Below are positions 51,125 through 58,745 of a stretch of 64,000 nucleotides of DNA, one piece after another (position 1 is the first letter of the stretch; the number at the start of each line of letters is the position of its first letter). The position numbers and the translations under genes were made by a program. The notes beneath the pieces are model-generated. The model did not search any database and was not told the origin of the DNA. It was given only the letters and a program-made list of their open reading frames with translations. Where the stretch lies: contig NZ_JAJFAW010000007.1 in assembly GCF_020711255.1 (NCBI RefSeq), positions 62,001 through 126,000 of the forward strand. The letters are read 5' to 3'. Origin of the DNA: Hymenobacter plasmatis. Its GTDB lineage: Bacteria; Bacteroidota; Bacteroidia; Cytophagales; Hymenobacteraceae.

Positions 51125-52471
51125 TTAGAGCGCAAAGCCCAGGTCGAAGCTCACGATGTTGGCCACCAAGTCGGTGCTGCGCTGGTAGTGGGCGTAGCGC
51201 AAGTCCAGGGATTTGAGGCGCATGATGCGCGGCTGGCCCGCAGCATTTTGGCCCGGCACATGGAAGCGGCCAATGCCGTACACCGGCGAGTAGCGCAGGC
51301 CCAGGCCCACTTTGTTGGCGCTGAAATCGGACAAATCGTAATCCGAGGTATAAAATTCGTCGCTGATGGAATGCTGCAAAAAGGGCGCGAAGTACTTGGC
51401 GGCCGTTTGGGTGTGGTAGCGGTAGAAGGGGTAGAGCACGAAAAACGGCGTCACCTTCACTGGCAATTCCAGCTCGGCGGTGTGGGCCGTGATGCCAAAA
51501 TTGTCGTTGTACAGGCGGTAGAAGGCCCGAATCTGCACCACGTCGGTGGCGAAGTAGTTCAGGCGCAGGCTGATGGGGTATTTGAAGCGGGAGCGGGGCA
51601 GCAGCTCGGTTTTGGGCGCAGTGGGCACCCGCGACGAGAAATTAGCGGCGTCGACGGACGTCACCGGGTTGGGCGTGGTGCTGTCGTAGAAATACACCCG
51701 GTGAAAGGGCGTGCTCAGCAAGCCGTTTTGCGACACCAGTTCGGTGCTGATGGCCGCCTGCAGCCGCTTGGTGAGCACCTGCGAGTAGGTAGCCGTGAAG
51801 TTGTAGGTCTGGCGGGTATCGGTGCCGTATTCGCTTTTGCCGCGGGTGGGGCTGCCGATGCGCAGCTCAATGGGCGTAATCAGCGTCACCTGGTCGAGGA
51901 AAATCTGGCCGGCCAGGCTGAGCTGCCGGTTGCCGTCGCGCGAGGTTTTGGCAAACGAGCCCGTGCCGTTGACCGAGAAGTAGTCGTATTCTTTCGAGAC
52001 ACCGGCGCCCACGCCCCAAATGGTGCCCTTGTACTTGTGCTCGCGGCTGTAGCCGAAATCGCCGTGAAAGCGGGTGTCGTGCGCCGAAGGAGTGGAGAGC
52101 GCAAAGTCAATCCGGTCCGTCGAAGCCGACGCGTAAAAATCGGCGCCGACGTTGGCCGTCAGCCGGCTCACCGTATCGAGCGGCACGTTGACGATGATGG
52201 CGGGCGGCACATCGGTGAGGTGCTCGGTGCCGCGGCCGCCTTCCACGGCGCCGTGGGTGCCATCCTGCTGGTAGTAGCCCCCGATGATGTCGATAGTGGT
52301 TTCATCGGCCGCGCGGTTCACGGGCACCGCGGGGCTCACGGGCGCGCCGTAGCCGTCGATGCGGTTGGGGTTTTGGGTGGTGCCGGGCGTAGTTTGGGCC
52401 AGAGCCGGCGCCGCCAAGGCACCCAGGATACTAAGCGTAGCGAGTAATCTTTTCACAGTCATAAGCGACAT
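51125..52471 (-). CDS. DUF3570 outer-membrane protein
   Basis: 448 residues with a signal peptide ending APALAQ. The mature N-terminus shows DUF3570 features (DIIGGYYQQDGTHGAVEGGR, then LTDVPPAIIVNVPLDTVSRL and ANVGADFYASASTDRID), followed by barrel-like strands and a C-terminal Phe-containing strand ending FDLGFAL. Likely an outer-membrane barrel. It is the last gene of a tight minus-strand operon (thioredoxin-fold protein, ApbE, DUF4266, DUF3570), beginning 8 bases after the DUF4266 stop. Its function is unestablished; the association with ApbE suggests an envelope redox role. Confidence 0.85.
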   Translation of the reverse strand: MSLMTVKRLLATLSILGALAAPALAQTTPGTTQNPNRIDGYGAPVSPAVPVNRAADETTIDIIGGYYQQDGTHGAVEGGRGTEHLTDVPPAIIVNVPLDTVSRLTANVGADFYASASTDRIDFALSTPSAHDTRFHGDFGYSREHKYKGTIWGVGAGVSKEYDYFSVNGTGSFAKTSRDGNRQLSLAGQIFLDQVTLITPIELRIGSPTRGKSEYGTDTRQTYNFTATYSQVLTKRLQAAISTELVSQNGLLSTPFHRVYFYDSTTPNPVTSVDAANFSSRVPTAPKTELLPRSRFKYPISLRLNYFATDVVQIRAFYRLYNDNFGITAHTAELELPVKVTPFFVLYPFYRYHTQTAAKYFAPFLQHSISDEFYTSDYDLSDFSANKVGLGLRYSPVYGIGRFHVPGQNAAGQPRIMRLKSLDLRYAHYQRSTDLVANIVSFDLGFAL

Positions 52472-52479
52472 CCGGATGA

Positions 52480-52722
52480 TTAATTGCAGCCGCAGCCGCC
52501 GCCTACTTTGCCACCGTTGGCCCCTCCGGCGCCTTCGCGGTAGCTCTCAAAATTGGTTTCGGGCGTTTCCACCATCTTGCTGCTCAGTTTCATGTCCTCG
52601 TCGTTGAGGTACACTTTCTGGTACGCGGCCACCGATACACAGCTGGGCAGCGCGGCGCCCAGCGGCAGCAACACCAGCGCCAGCCCAAGGCGCGGGCAGG
52701 AGAGCAGCAAAGACTTTTTCAC
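52480..52722 (-). CDS. DUF4266 lipoprotein with C-terminal CGCN
   Basis: 80 residues from a GTG start at 52722 (MKKSLLLS); a TTG three codons upstream is possible. The lipobox LPSC puts the lipidated Cys near residue 28. The mature part is only about 53 residues: YQKVYLNDEDMKLSSKMVET, then YREGAGGANGG and the tail GGGCGCN, the diagnostic end of DUF4266. The C-x-C pair at the extreme C-terminus suggests metal binding or thiol chemistry. It lies between apbE (18 bases) and the DUF3570 gene (8 bases). Confidence 0.85.
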   Translation of the reverse strand: MKKSLLLSCPRLGLALVLLPLGAALPSCVSVAAYQKVYLNDEDMKLSSKMVETPETNFESYREGAGGANGGKVGGGCGCN

Positions 52723-52740
52723 AGCTAGCAATACGAAGAA

Positions 52741-53787
52741 TCAGGGATGGGAGGTAGCGCCGCCGCGGTAGTAATTCAGTTTCATGCCCTTGGACACCAG
52801 CGTGCGGTTGTCGTCGGTAATCAAGGTGCAATCCACATGCTTCAATCCGTTGATGAAAGCCAAACCGGCAGTTGGGCCCTTTACGAAGACGACTTCGTCT
52901 AAGCCGTCGGCCAATTCCACATCGGGGCAGATGATGGTGACCGAGCGCAGCCCAATGGACGGGTAGCCGGTGTGCGGGTTGATGATGTGCCCGTAGACCT
53001 GGCTGCCCACCGTGAAGTACTGCTCGTAGTTGCCGGCCGTCACCACAGCCACGTCGGTCACGTCGACCCAGGCGGCCACGCTGCGCGGGTGGTCGGGGTC
53101 GCCGATGGCCACGCGCCACAGCGAGCCATCGGCCTGCCGGCCCCAGCAGTAGATGTCGCCGGAGCCGTTCAACAGCCCGCCCTTAATGCCCATCCCATCC
53201 AGCACCTGCTTGGCCCGCCGGATGCCGTAGCCCTGCAGAATGCCCGCCAGGTTGATGCGCATGCCTTTTTCGGGCAGGTACACCGTGTGTTGGGCTGGGT
53301 CCAGCTTGATTTTTTGCCAGCCAATGCGCCGCACCGACGCCCGTACCAGCGCCGAATCGGGCAGGCCAGCGTGCGGCTGCCGGTCAAACTTGTAGAGTTT
53401 GTCGGCGCTGGCGAAGGTGATGTCGAATGCGCCGTCGCTGAGCTGGGAGAGCCGCAGCGTGCGGTTGATGAGGTCGAAGGTTTCGGGCGACACCGCCACC
53501 GGCCGCATCCCTGCCATGCGGTTGATGCGCACCACCTCGGAAGTAGAATCCCAGAACGACATGAGATGGTCGATGCGGTGCACTTCGTTCAGGCCGGCCC
53601 TTAGGGCCCGCTGGCCAGTGGAGTCATCGGGGGCCACCACCGTGAAGGTGAAGCGCGAGCCCATGAGGTGGGCGCTACGCGTGAAAGTGTGCCGCTGGGG
53701 CGCGGTTTGAGCACGGCCGGGGCCGCCGCTGAGCAATAAGAGGCTTAGCAGCAGGATAAAGACGGGGACGGGCTTCCAACTCGGCAT
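52741..53787 (-). CDS. apbE: ApbE-like FAD:protein FMN transferase
   Basis: 348 residues with an export signal (ending GPGRAQ). ApbE covalently attaches FMN from FAD to Thr/Ser of envelope proteins. Family blocks seen: LMGSRFTFTVVAPDD, LMSFWDSTSEVVRINRMAG, LSDGAFDITFASADKLYKF, INLAGILQGYGIRRAKQVLD, GIKGGLLNGSGDIYCWG, and GHIINPHTGYPS. Two points look atypical from memory of the family: the usual KG[YF] is QGY, and the usual Asp-Ala-x-x-Thr near the metal site is DGLDE. It is the second gene of the four-gene envelope operon; no classic FMN-binding target protein is nearby. Confidence 0.88.
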   Translation of the reverse strand: MPSWKPVPVFILLLSLLLLSGGPGRAQTAPQRHTFTRSAHLMGSRFTFTVVAPDDSTGQRALRAGLNEVHRIDHLMSFWDSTSEVVRINRMAGMRPVAVSPETFDLINRTLRLSQLSDGAFDITFASADKLYKFDRQPHAGLPDSALVRASVRRIGWQKIKLDPAQHTVYLPEKGMRINLAGILQGYGIRRAKQVLDGMGIKGGLLNGSGDIYCWGRQADGSLWRVAIGDPDHPRSVAAWVDVTDVAVVTAGNYEQYFTVGSQVYGHIINPHTGYPSIGLRSVTIICPDVELADGLDEVVFVKGPTAGLAFINGLKHVDCTLITDDNRTLVSKGMKLNYYRGGATSHP

Positions 53788-53880
53788 GGAGCAACAAAAG
53801 GTGGCGTTAAAAGACAGAGATGGAAAAGCCGGCCAACCCCCACGCAGGTTCGCGAAATCTTTAAAAAAGCAGATTTTGAC

Positions 53881-54525
53881 CTACAGCGTGGGCACTACCT
53901 TCTTCAGATAAGCCTCAAATGCCGTAGGGCCGCCCGCGATGTAGCCGGTCTTGGCCAGCACCTTGCCTTCGGGCGAGATGACGACGGCCAGCGGGAAGTC
54001 GCCCTCGCGGTTGAGCTGAGCGGCGGCTGCCTCGTTGAGCTTTATTTGGGCAGCGGCGGGCTGGTTACGCTTTTGGCGCGGGAAGTCGAAGTGGGCCAGC
54101 ACCAGCCGGTCTTTGGCGTAAGCGGCAAATTCGGGCTTCGCAAACACCTCCTGCTCATACATGATGCAGGGCTTGCACCAATCGGAACCGGAGAAAACGG
54201 CCAGAATGGGCCGGTTGGTGGCTTTGGCTTGCGCCTGGGCGGCGCTCAGGTCGGTCAGCCAGGGGGTGTTGCCGTCGGCCTGTGCGGGCAAAATCACCTG
54301 GGGCGACGAAACTAGGGGTGACACCGGCTTGGGAGCACTGGCCATGGGAGCGGGCGTTACCACTTTGCTTTTGCTAACGGTGTTGCCGGCGGCGTCCGCG
54401 GTTTTGGTTTTGACCTTCACGGCCGCCTGCTGCGCCTGCACCGAATGGGCGGCCACCAAGGCCAAGGCCAGAACAAATGCCCGAACGGGACTTACGGAAG
54501 GAATAAAGGACATGCGGAAAGGCAT
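53881..54525 (-). CDS. secreted thioredoxin-fold protein
   Basis: 214 residues. A signal peptide (ending HSVQAQ) is followed by a Lys/Thr/Pro-rich linker (about 33-85) and a thioredoxin-like domain with FSGSDWCKPCIMYEQEVFAK (CKPC redox site) and the cis-Pro region REGDFPLAVVISPEGKVLA. It resembles DUF255/thioredoxin_7-type periplasmic reductases. First gene of the operon with apbE, DUF4266 and DUF3570 (93-base gap to apbE). It may keep the DUF4266 cysteines reduced or be loaded by the DsbD encoded elsewhere in the window. A second ATG four codons in (54513) is equally possible. Confidence 0.88.
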   Translation of the reverse strand: MPFRMSFIPSVSPVRAFVLALALVAAHSVQAQQAAVKVKTKTADAAGNTVSKSKVVTPAPMASAPKPVSPLVSSPQVILPAQADGNTPWLTDLSAAQAQAKATNRPILAVFSGSDWCKPCIMYEQEVFAKPEFAAYAKDRLVLAHFDFPRQKRNQPAAAQIKLNEAAAAQLNREGDFPLAVVISPEGKVLAKTGYIAGGPTAFEAYLKKVVPTL

Positions 54526-54753
54526 AAAATGTGAAAAGGGATAGCAAAATCCCAGGCCGGCTAGTTCTTACGGCCGCACGAGGCGGAGGTCAAAGACCAG
54601 CCTCGCGGCAGGTTAGCTCAATTTCCTGCCTTAGAACCACCCGCTTGGGTTAAAAGTCTTACAGCATCATGAAAATGCCATGAGTACTCATATGTTCCGG
54701 TTTTGCAAGAAACCGGCCACAACGCACCCCGCGGCGGAGAGATAGTGGTGGCG

Positions 54754-55164
54754 CTAGGGCAGCCGGCGTACCTTCAGGATGCGCTTGGCGGTATCCAGCG
54801 ACACAATTTCCAGGGTATAGCTGGGGTCGGGGCCTTCGGTAAGGTTGACGCGCAGGTGCGTGCCGCGGTCGATGGTCCAGGCGCCGGGGCGGCCCGCCAG
54901 GCCATCGGTGGGCGCGATGTCGAACTGCTCAAACCGCCCGTAGGGCTTGATGGCAAAGCCCGTGCGGCCCCGCGAAGGCGGAAAGGCATAGGTATTGGGC
55001 CGGTACACGAGGATGTCTTCGCTGTTTTCCTCCCTGGAAAGGAGCCAGGTGCCTTCGAGTTTCTTCATGGCTGGGATGGGAACGGCGCGGCGGCGCTGGC
55101 AGCTGGCAGCTAAAACGAGCAGGAACAGCGGCAGCAGCCGGAAGAGAGAACGCAACCTAAGCAT
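54754..55164 (-). CDS. small lipocalin-like lipoprotein
   Basis: 136 residues: signal ends in LAASC (Cys about 22), then RRRAVPIPAMKKLEGTWLLS, VYRPNTYAFPPSRGRTGFAI, FEQFDIAPTDGLAGRPGAWT and LEIVSLDTAKRILKVRRLP. The LEGTWLLS start, the GAWTIDRGT turn and the beta-rich pattern resemble small Bacteroidota lipocalin-like lipoproteins. Ligand and role unknown. It lies 228 bases upstream of the thioredoxin-ApbE operon in the same direction, so membership is uncertain. Confidence 0.7.
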   Translation of the reverse strand: MLRLRSLFRLLPLFLLVLAASCQRRRAVPIPAMKKLEGTWLLSREENSEDILVYRPNTYAFPPSRGRTGFAIKPYGRFEQFDIAPTDGLAGRPGAWTIDRGTHLRVNLTEGPDPSYTLEIVSLDTAKRILKVRRLP

Positions 55165-55300
55165 TGATTTCTGCGAAGTGTAGGGCCTGAAAGGTAAGGC
55201 GAATCAAGCAGGTACGTTAGTTGGGCTGATTTGGCCATAAGCCCGCAAGCCGCGTAAGCAGCAGTGTACGCTACATTCGTTCCCACAAAACCCCTTCCCC

Positions 55301-57061
55301 GTGGATAACCGCGCCCTGACCCGCGCCTTCAAGCTGGCCGCCCAGCTGATGGAGCTGCACGACGAAAACCCTTTTAAAATCCGCGCCATCGAAGGCACGG
55401 CCAACGCCCTCGACGCCCTGAGCTTTCCGGTGTCGGAAATCGAGCGCTCCGGCCTGCCCGACCGCACCGGCCTGAGCAAAACCGCTGCCGCCAAAGTGGC
55501 CGAGCTGCTCGACACCGGCACGTTTCCGGAGCTGCGCCACCTGCTCGAAATCACCCCGCCCGGCGTGGTCGAGATGCTGAACATCAAAGGTATCGGGCCC
55601 AAGAAAATCCGGGCCCTGTGGCGCGACCTGGGCATCGAAAGCGCCGAGCAGCTGCGCGAAGCCGCCGAAAAAGACCTGGTGAGCAAGCTCAAAGGCTTCG
55701 GCAAAAAGACCCAGGATTCTATACTCGAAGCCCTGGAGTTTGCTGGCCAAAGCAAGGGCAAGCTGCTGTATCCCCAGGCCGAAAGCCTGGCCGAACAGCT
55801 GTGCCAGCAGCTGCGCGACGGCTTGAAAATCGAAAAAGTGGCCGTGGCTGGCGAAATCCGCCGCCGCCTCGAAACCGTGGAAACCGTGCGCCTAGTGGCC
55901 GCCACCGACCGGCCCGCCCAGGCCCACCTGCTGCTCAACTCCCTGGAGGGCCTCACAGCTAACCCGCACCGCTCCGGCCCGTTTGCCTGGCGCGGCTCAG
56001 CCACCGAGTCGGGCGTGCAGGTCGAAGTGCTGCTCACCACGACCGAAGCCTTCACCACCGAACTGTTCCTGAACTCGGCCGCCGAAGAGCATTTGAACGA
56101 GCCGCTGCCCGGCGTGCAGGGCCACGGCGGCGGGGCCCCGGCCACGCTGCGCCAGTGGGCCCGCCGCGAAAAATTCCAGCAGGAAGAAGCCCTCTACGAG
56201 AAAGCCGGCCTGCAATTCATCGTGCCCGAGCTGCGCGAAGGCCTGGGCGAAATTGAGCTGGCCGCCGAGAAAAAACTGCCACGCCTGCTCGAAGACAGCG
56301 ACCTGCGCGGCTCCCTGCACAACCACAGCACCTACTCCGACGGCAACCACAGCCTGCGCGAGATGGCCACCTTCCTGCGCGACCATAACTACGAGTACCT
56401 CGGCATCTGCGACCACAGCCAGGCCGCGCACTACGCCAACGGCCTCGGCGTGGAGCGCGTGCGCCAGCAGCACCAGGAAATCGACAAGCTCAACGCCGAG
56501 CTCGCGCCCTTCCGCATCTTCAAAGGCATCGAAAGCGACATCCTCAGCGACGGCTCCCTGGATTACCCGTCCGACGTGCTGGCCAGCTTCGATTTCATCG
56601 TGGCCTCCGTGCACTCCAACCTGAAAATGGACGAGCGCAAAGCCACCGAACGCCTGCTGCGCGCCATCGAAAACCCCTACACCACCATGCTGGGACACCC
56701 CACCGGCCGCCTGCTGCTGCGCCGCCAGGGCTACCCCATCGACTACAAAGCCGTCATCGACGCCTGCGCCAAGCACCAGGTCATCATCGAAATCAACTCC
56801 AACCCCTGGCGCCTCGACCTCGACTGGCGCTGGGTGCGTTACGCCCACGACCAGGGCGTGATGCTCAGCATCAACCCCGACGCCCACCACACCGAAGGCT
56901 ACGCCGACATGCGCTACGGCGTGCTCATGGGCCGCAAGGGATTTTTGACCAAGGAAATGACGTTTAACGCGAAATCGGTGGACGAAGCCGCGGCTTATTT
57001 CGAAAAACGAAAAGCCGGCATCACGCCCCCGCTGGAATACAAAAAGTCGTTGTTTGAGTAA
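55301..57061 (+). CDS. polX: PolX-family protein with degenerate polymerase site and intact PHP domain
   Basis: 586 residues, GTG start. Order: HhH-containing N-domain (about 1-130), family X polymerase core (about 130-320), PHP nuclease domain (about 335-570). Compared with B. subtilis PolX as I remember it, the active-site block GSLRR...ETVKDLD reads GEIRRRLETVETVR (residues 184-197), so both catalytic Asp are replaced; the third Asp is Glu (VQVEVLLT). The PHP metal residues are intact: LHNHSTYSDG (about 339-348), ICDHSQ, KGIESDIL, VHSN, GHPTGRLLLR, and NPDAHHTEG. It is therefore likely a PHP phosphatase/3'-5' exonuclease in DNA repair rather than a polymerase. Confidence 0.9.
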   Translation: MDNRALTRAFKLAAQLMELHDENPFKIRAIEGTANALDALSFPVSEIERSGLPDRTGLSKTAAAKVAELLDTGTFPELRHLLEITPPGVVEMLNIKGIGPKKIRALWRDLGIESAEQLREAAEKDLVSKLKGFGKKTQDSILEALEFAGQSKGKLLYPQAESLAEQLCQQLRDGLKIEKVAVAGEIRRRLETVETVRLVAATDRPAQAHLLLNSLEGLTANPHRSGPFAWRGSATESGVQVEVLLTTTEAFTTELFLNSAAEEHLNEPLPGVQGHGGGAPATLRQWARREKFQQEEALYEKAGLQFIVPELREGLGEIELAAEKKLPRLLEDSDLRGSLHNHSTYSDGNHSLREMATFLRDHNYEYLGICDHSQAAHYANGLGVERVRQQHQEIDKLNAELAPFRIFKGIESDILSDGSLDYPSDVLASFDFIVASVHSNLKMDERKATERLLRAIENPYTTMLGHPTGRLLLRRQGYPIDYKAVIDACAKHQVIIEINSNPWRLDLDWRWVRYAHDQGVMLSINPDAHHTEGYADMRYGVLMGRKGFLTKEMTFNAKSVDEAAAYFEKRKAGITPPLEYKKSLFE

Positions 57062-57065
57062 ACGT

Positions 57066-57243
57066 CAAGCTCCCCTCCTTACCAAGGAGGGGACGCTGGC
57101 GCGAAGCGCCAGCTGGGGTGGTTGCGGGCGTTGAACGTCTAGCGCTGGAATCGTTTAAACGTTTCGTTCAGGCATCGTTCATCGGCTCAACCACCCCCGT
57201 TTGAGCTGAAGCTCAAACATCCCCTCCTTAGCAAGGAGGGGAG
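57066..57243. repeat. CCCCTCCTT/GGGGTGGTTG multi-hairpin element, copy 1
   Basis: Order of parts: CTCCCCTCCTTACCAAGGAG hairpin; CGCTGGCGC/GCGCCAGC hairpin; GGGGTGGTTG; about 60 variable bases; CAACCACCCC; GTTTGAGC/GCTCAAAC hairpin; CCCCTCCTTAGCAAGGAGG hairpin. The outer and inner blocks pair with each other, so the RNA or single strand would fold into a multibranched structure. Confidence 0.9.
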
Positions 57244-57261
57244 TTGGTGTTCTGTTATCCC

Positions 57262-58326
57262 ATGAAAATCCTCGTTCTCCGCTTTTCTTCCATCGGCGAC
57301 ATCGTGCTCACCACGCCCGTGGTGCGGGCGCTGGCCCAGCAGGTGCCTAACGCGGAAGTCCATTTTGCCACCAAGCCCGGCTACCGCGGCCTGCTTGAGC
57401 CCAATCCCTACATCACCAAAGTGCACTGCCTAACCGGCAGCCTCGGCCAGCTGGTGCGCGAACTGCACGCCGAGCGGTTCGACTTTGTGGTGGACCTGCA
57501 CAATAACCTGCGTACCACCCTGCTCAAGGTACGGCTAGGCGTGCCCGGCAGCAGTTTCGACAAGCTCAATTGGCAGAAATGGCTACTGGTCAATTTTAAG
57601 ATTGACCGGCTGCCGCGCGTGCACATCGTGCAGCGCTACCTGGAGGCCGCTGCTATGCTCGGCGTGAAAGACGACGGCCATGGACTCGACTACTTCATTC
57701 CGGAAGGGCAGGAAATTGAGCTAAATACCCTGCCCGCGGCTTTCCAGCGCGGCTACGTGGCGGTGGCCATCGGGGCCCAGCACGCCACCAAGCGCCTCCC
57801 GGTCGAAAAGCTAATTGAGCTATGTGCCAAGCTGGCCCGCCCCATCGTGCTGCTCGGCGGCCCCGAAGACGAGAGCATCGGCCACATCATTGAGCAGGCG
57901 TTTGCGACAAAAGCAGCCACAGTATCAGCTCCCGCGGCTACCATCCCCGACAGCCCGTACCGGTTTCCTGAAAAATCACTCAGTCACTCAGCCGCTCAGC
58001 CGCTCATTGTGAATGGCTGCGGGCGCTATACCCTGCACCAATCCGCCTCGCTGCTTCGGCAGGCGCAGTTTGTGGTGAGCCACGACACCGGCCTGATGCA
58101 CATTGCGGCCGCTTTCGGCAAGGAGATTTTCAGCGTGTGGGGCAACACCGTGCCCGAGTTTGGTATGTATCCCTATCGCACCGAATTCAAAGTGCTGGAA
58201 GTAAAAGGCCTTTCGTGCCGGCCCTGCTCCAAAATCGGCTTTGACAAGTGCCCGCAAGGCCATTTCAAGTGCATGCGCGACCAAAACCTGGACCTCGACC
58301 TGCCGCCAATGCGCGACGGACGGTAA
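57262..58326 (+). CDS. glycosyltransferase family 9 (heptosyltransferase-like), copy 2
   Basis: 354 residues. The N-terminal MKILVLRFSSIGDIVLTTPV is the GT9 hallmark. Donor half: VAVAIGAQHATKRLPVEKLI, IVLLGGPEDESI, SHDTGLMHIAAAFGKEIFSV. The C-terminus shares the Cys pattern of copy 1 (CRPC, then CPQGHFKC), so both probably act on surface glycans. Residues about 229-250 (PDSPYRFPEKSLSHSAAQPL) form an extra low-complexity segment encoded by repetitive CACTCAG/CCGCTCAG words. The gene starts 18 bases after a multi-hairpin repeat. Confidence 0.88.
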   Translation: MKILVLRFSSIGDIVLTTPVVRALAQQVPNAEVHFATKPGYRGLLEPNPYITKVHCLTGSLGQLVRELHAERFDFVVDLHNNLRTTLLKVRLGVPGSSFDKLNWQKWLLVNFKIDRLPRVHIVQRYLEAAAMLGVKDDGHGLDYFIPEGQEIELNTLPAAFQRGYVAVAIGAQHATKRLPVEKLIELCAKLARPIVLLGGPEDESIGHIIEQAFATKAATVSAPAATIPDSPYRFPEKSLSHSAAQPLIVNGCGRYTLHQSASLLRQAQFVVSHDTGLMHIAAAFGKEIFSVWGNTVPEFGMYPYRTEFKVLEVKGLSCRPCSKIGFDKCPQGHFKCMRDQNLDLDLPPMRDGR

Positions 58327-58331
58327 AACGC

Positions 58332-58631
58332 CTAAATGTTTTCGAACTCCTCTTCAACGTTGGCTAATGCCTCACAGTCGCAGTATCCACCGTATTCCGA
58401 CAACCAAAGCTTGATGGGTTCAAATGCCAGCCCCTCTGCTTCGGCGAATTGCTTGGTTAAGCGCAATGTATCGTCGCATCCATGCTCAGTCAGTTCTAGG
58501 TCTAAATAATCAAAGTATGCGACCAGCTTTTCCTTTGGCATAGGAAGCGACGCGAGCTTGCCGGCCTTGGCTTCAGCATTCAACTGATTTTGCAAGGCTT
58601 TCCGGCGTTGTTTTTCTTCTTGGGATGGCAT
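58332..58631 (-). CDS. DUF2695-like small protein
   Basis: 99 residues, no signal peptide. A charged N-terminal helix (SQEEKQRRKALQNQLNAEAK) is followed by a core with LVAYFDYLDLELTEHGCDDT and the distinctive EYGGYCDCEALANVEEEFE, which I associate with DUF2695. The conserved Cys residues (C52 region, CDC near the end) could bind metal. Convergent with the GT9 gene only 5 bases away. Function unknown. Confidence 0.65.
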   Translation of the reverse strand: MPSQEEKQRRKALQNQLNAEAKAGKLASLPMPKEKLVAYFDYLDLELTEHGCDDTLRLTKQFAEAEGLAFEPIKLWLSEYGGYCDCEALANVEEEFENI

Positions 58632-58693
58632 GACCTATTCGACCTTAAAATGGTGACGCTGCTTAGTGGTAACGCTCTGCGATGAAAAGCAAG

Positions 58694-58723
58694 AAGGCCC
58701 GGCCTATGTACTGACCGGGCCTA
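58694..58723 (-). terminator. probable terminator of serS
   Basis: AGGCCCGG pairs with CCGGGCCT; on the minus strand it is followed by TCTTGCTTTTC. It lies just after the serS stop. Confidence 0.6.
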
Positions 58724-58745
58724 CTTTTAATAAAATTCAGTTCAA

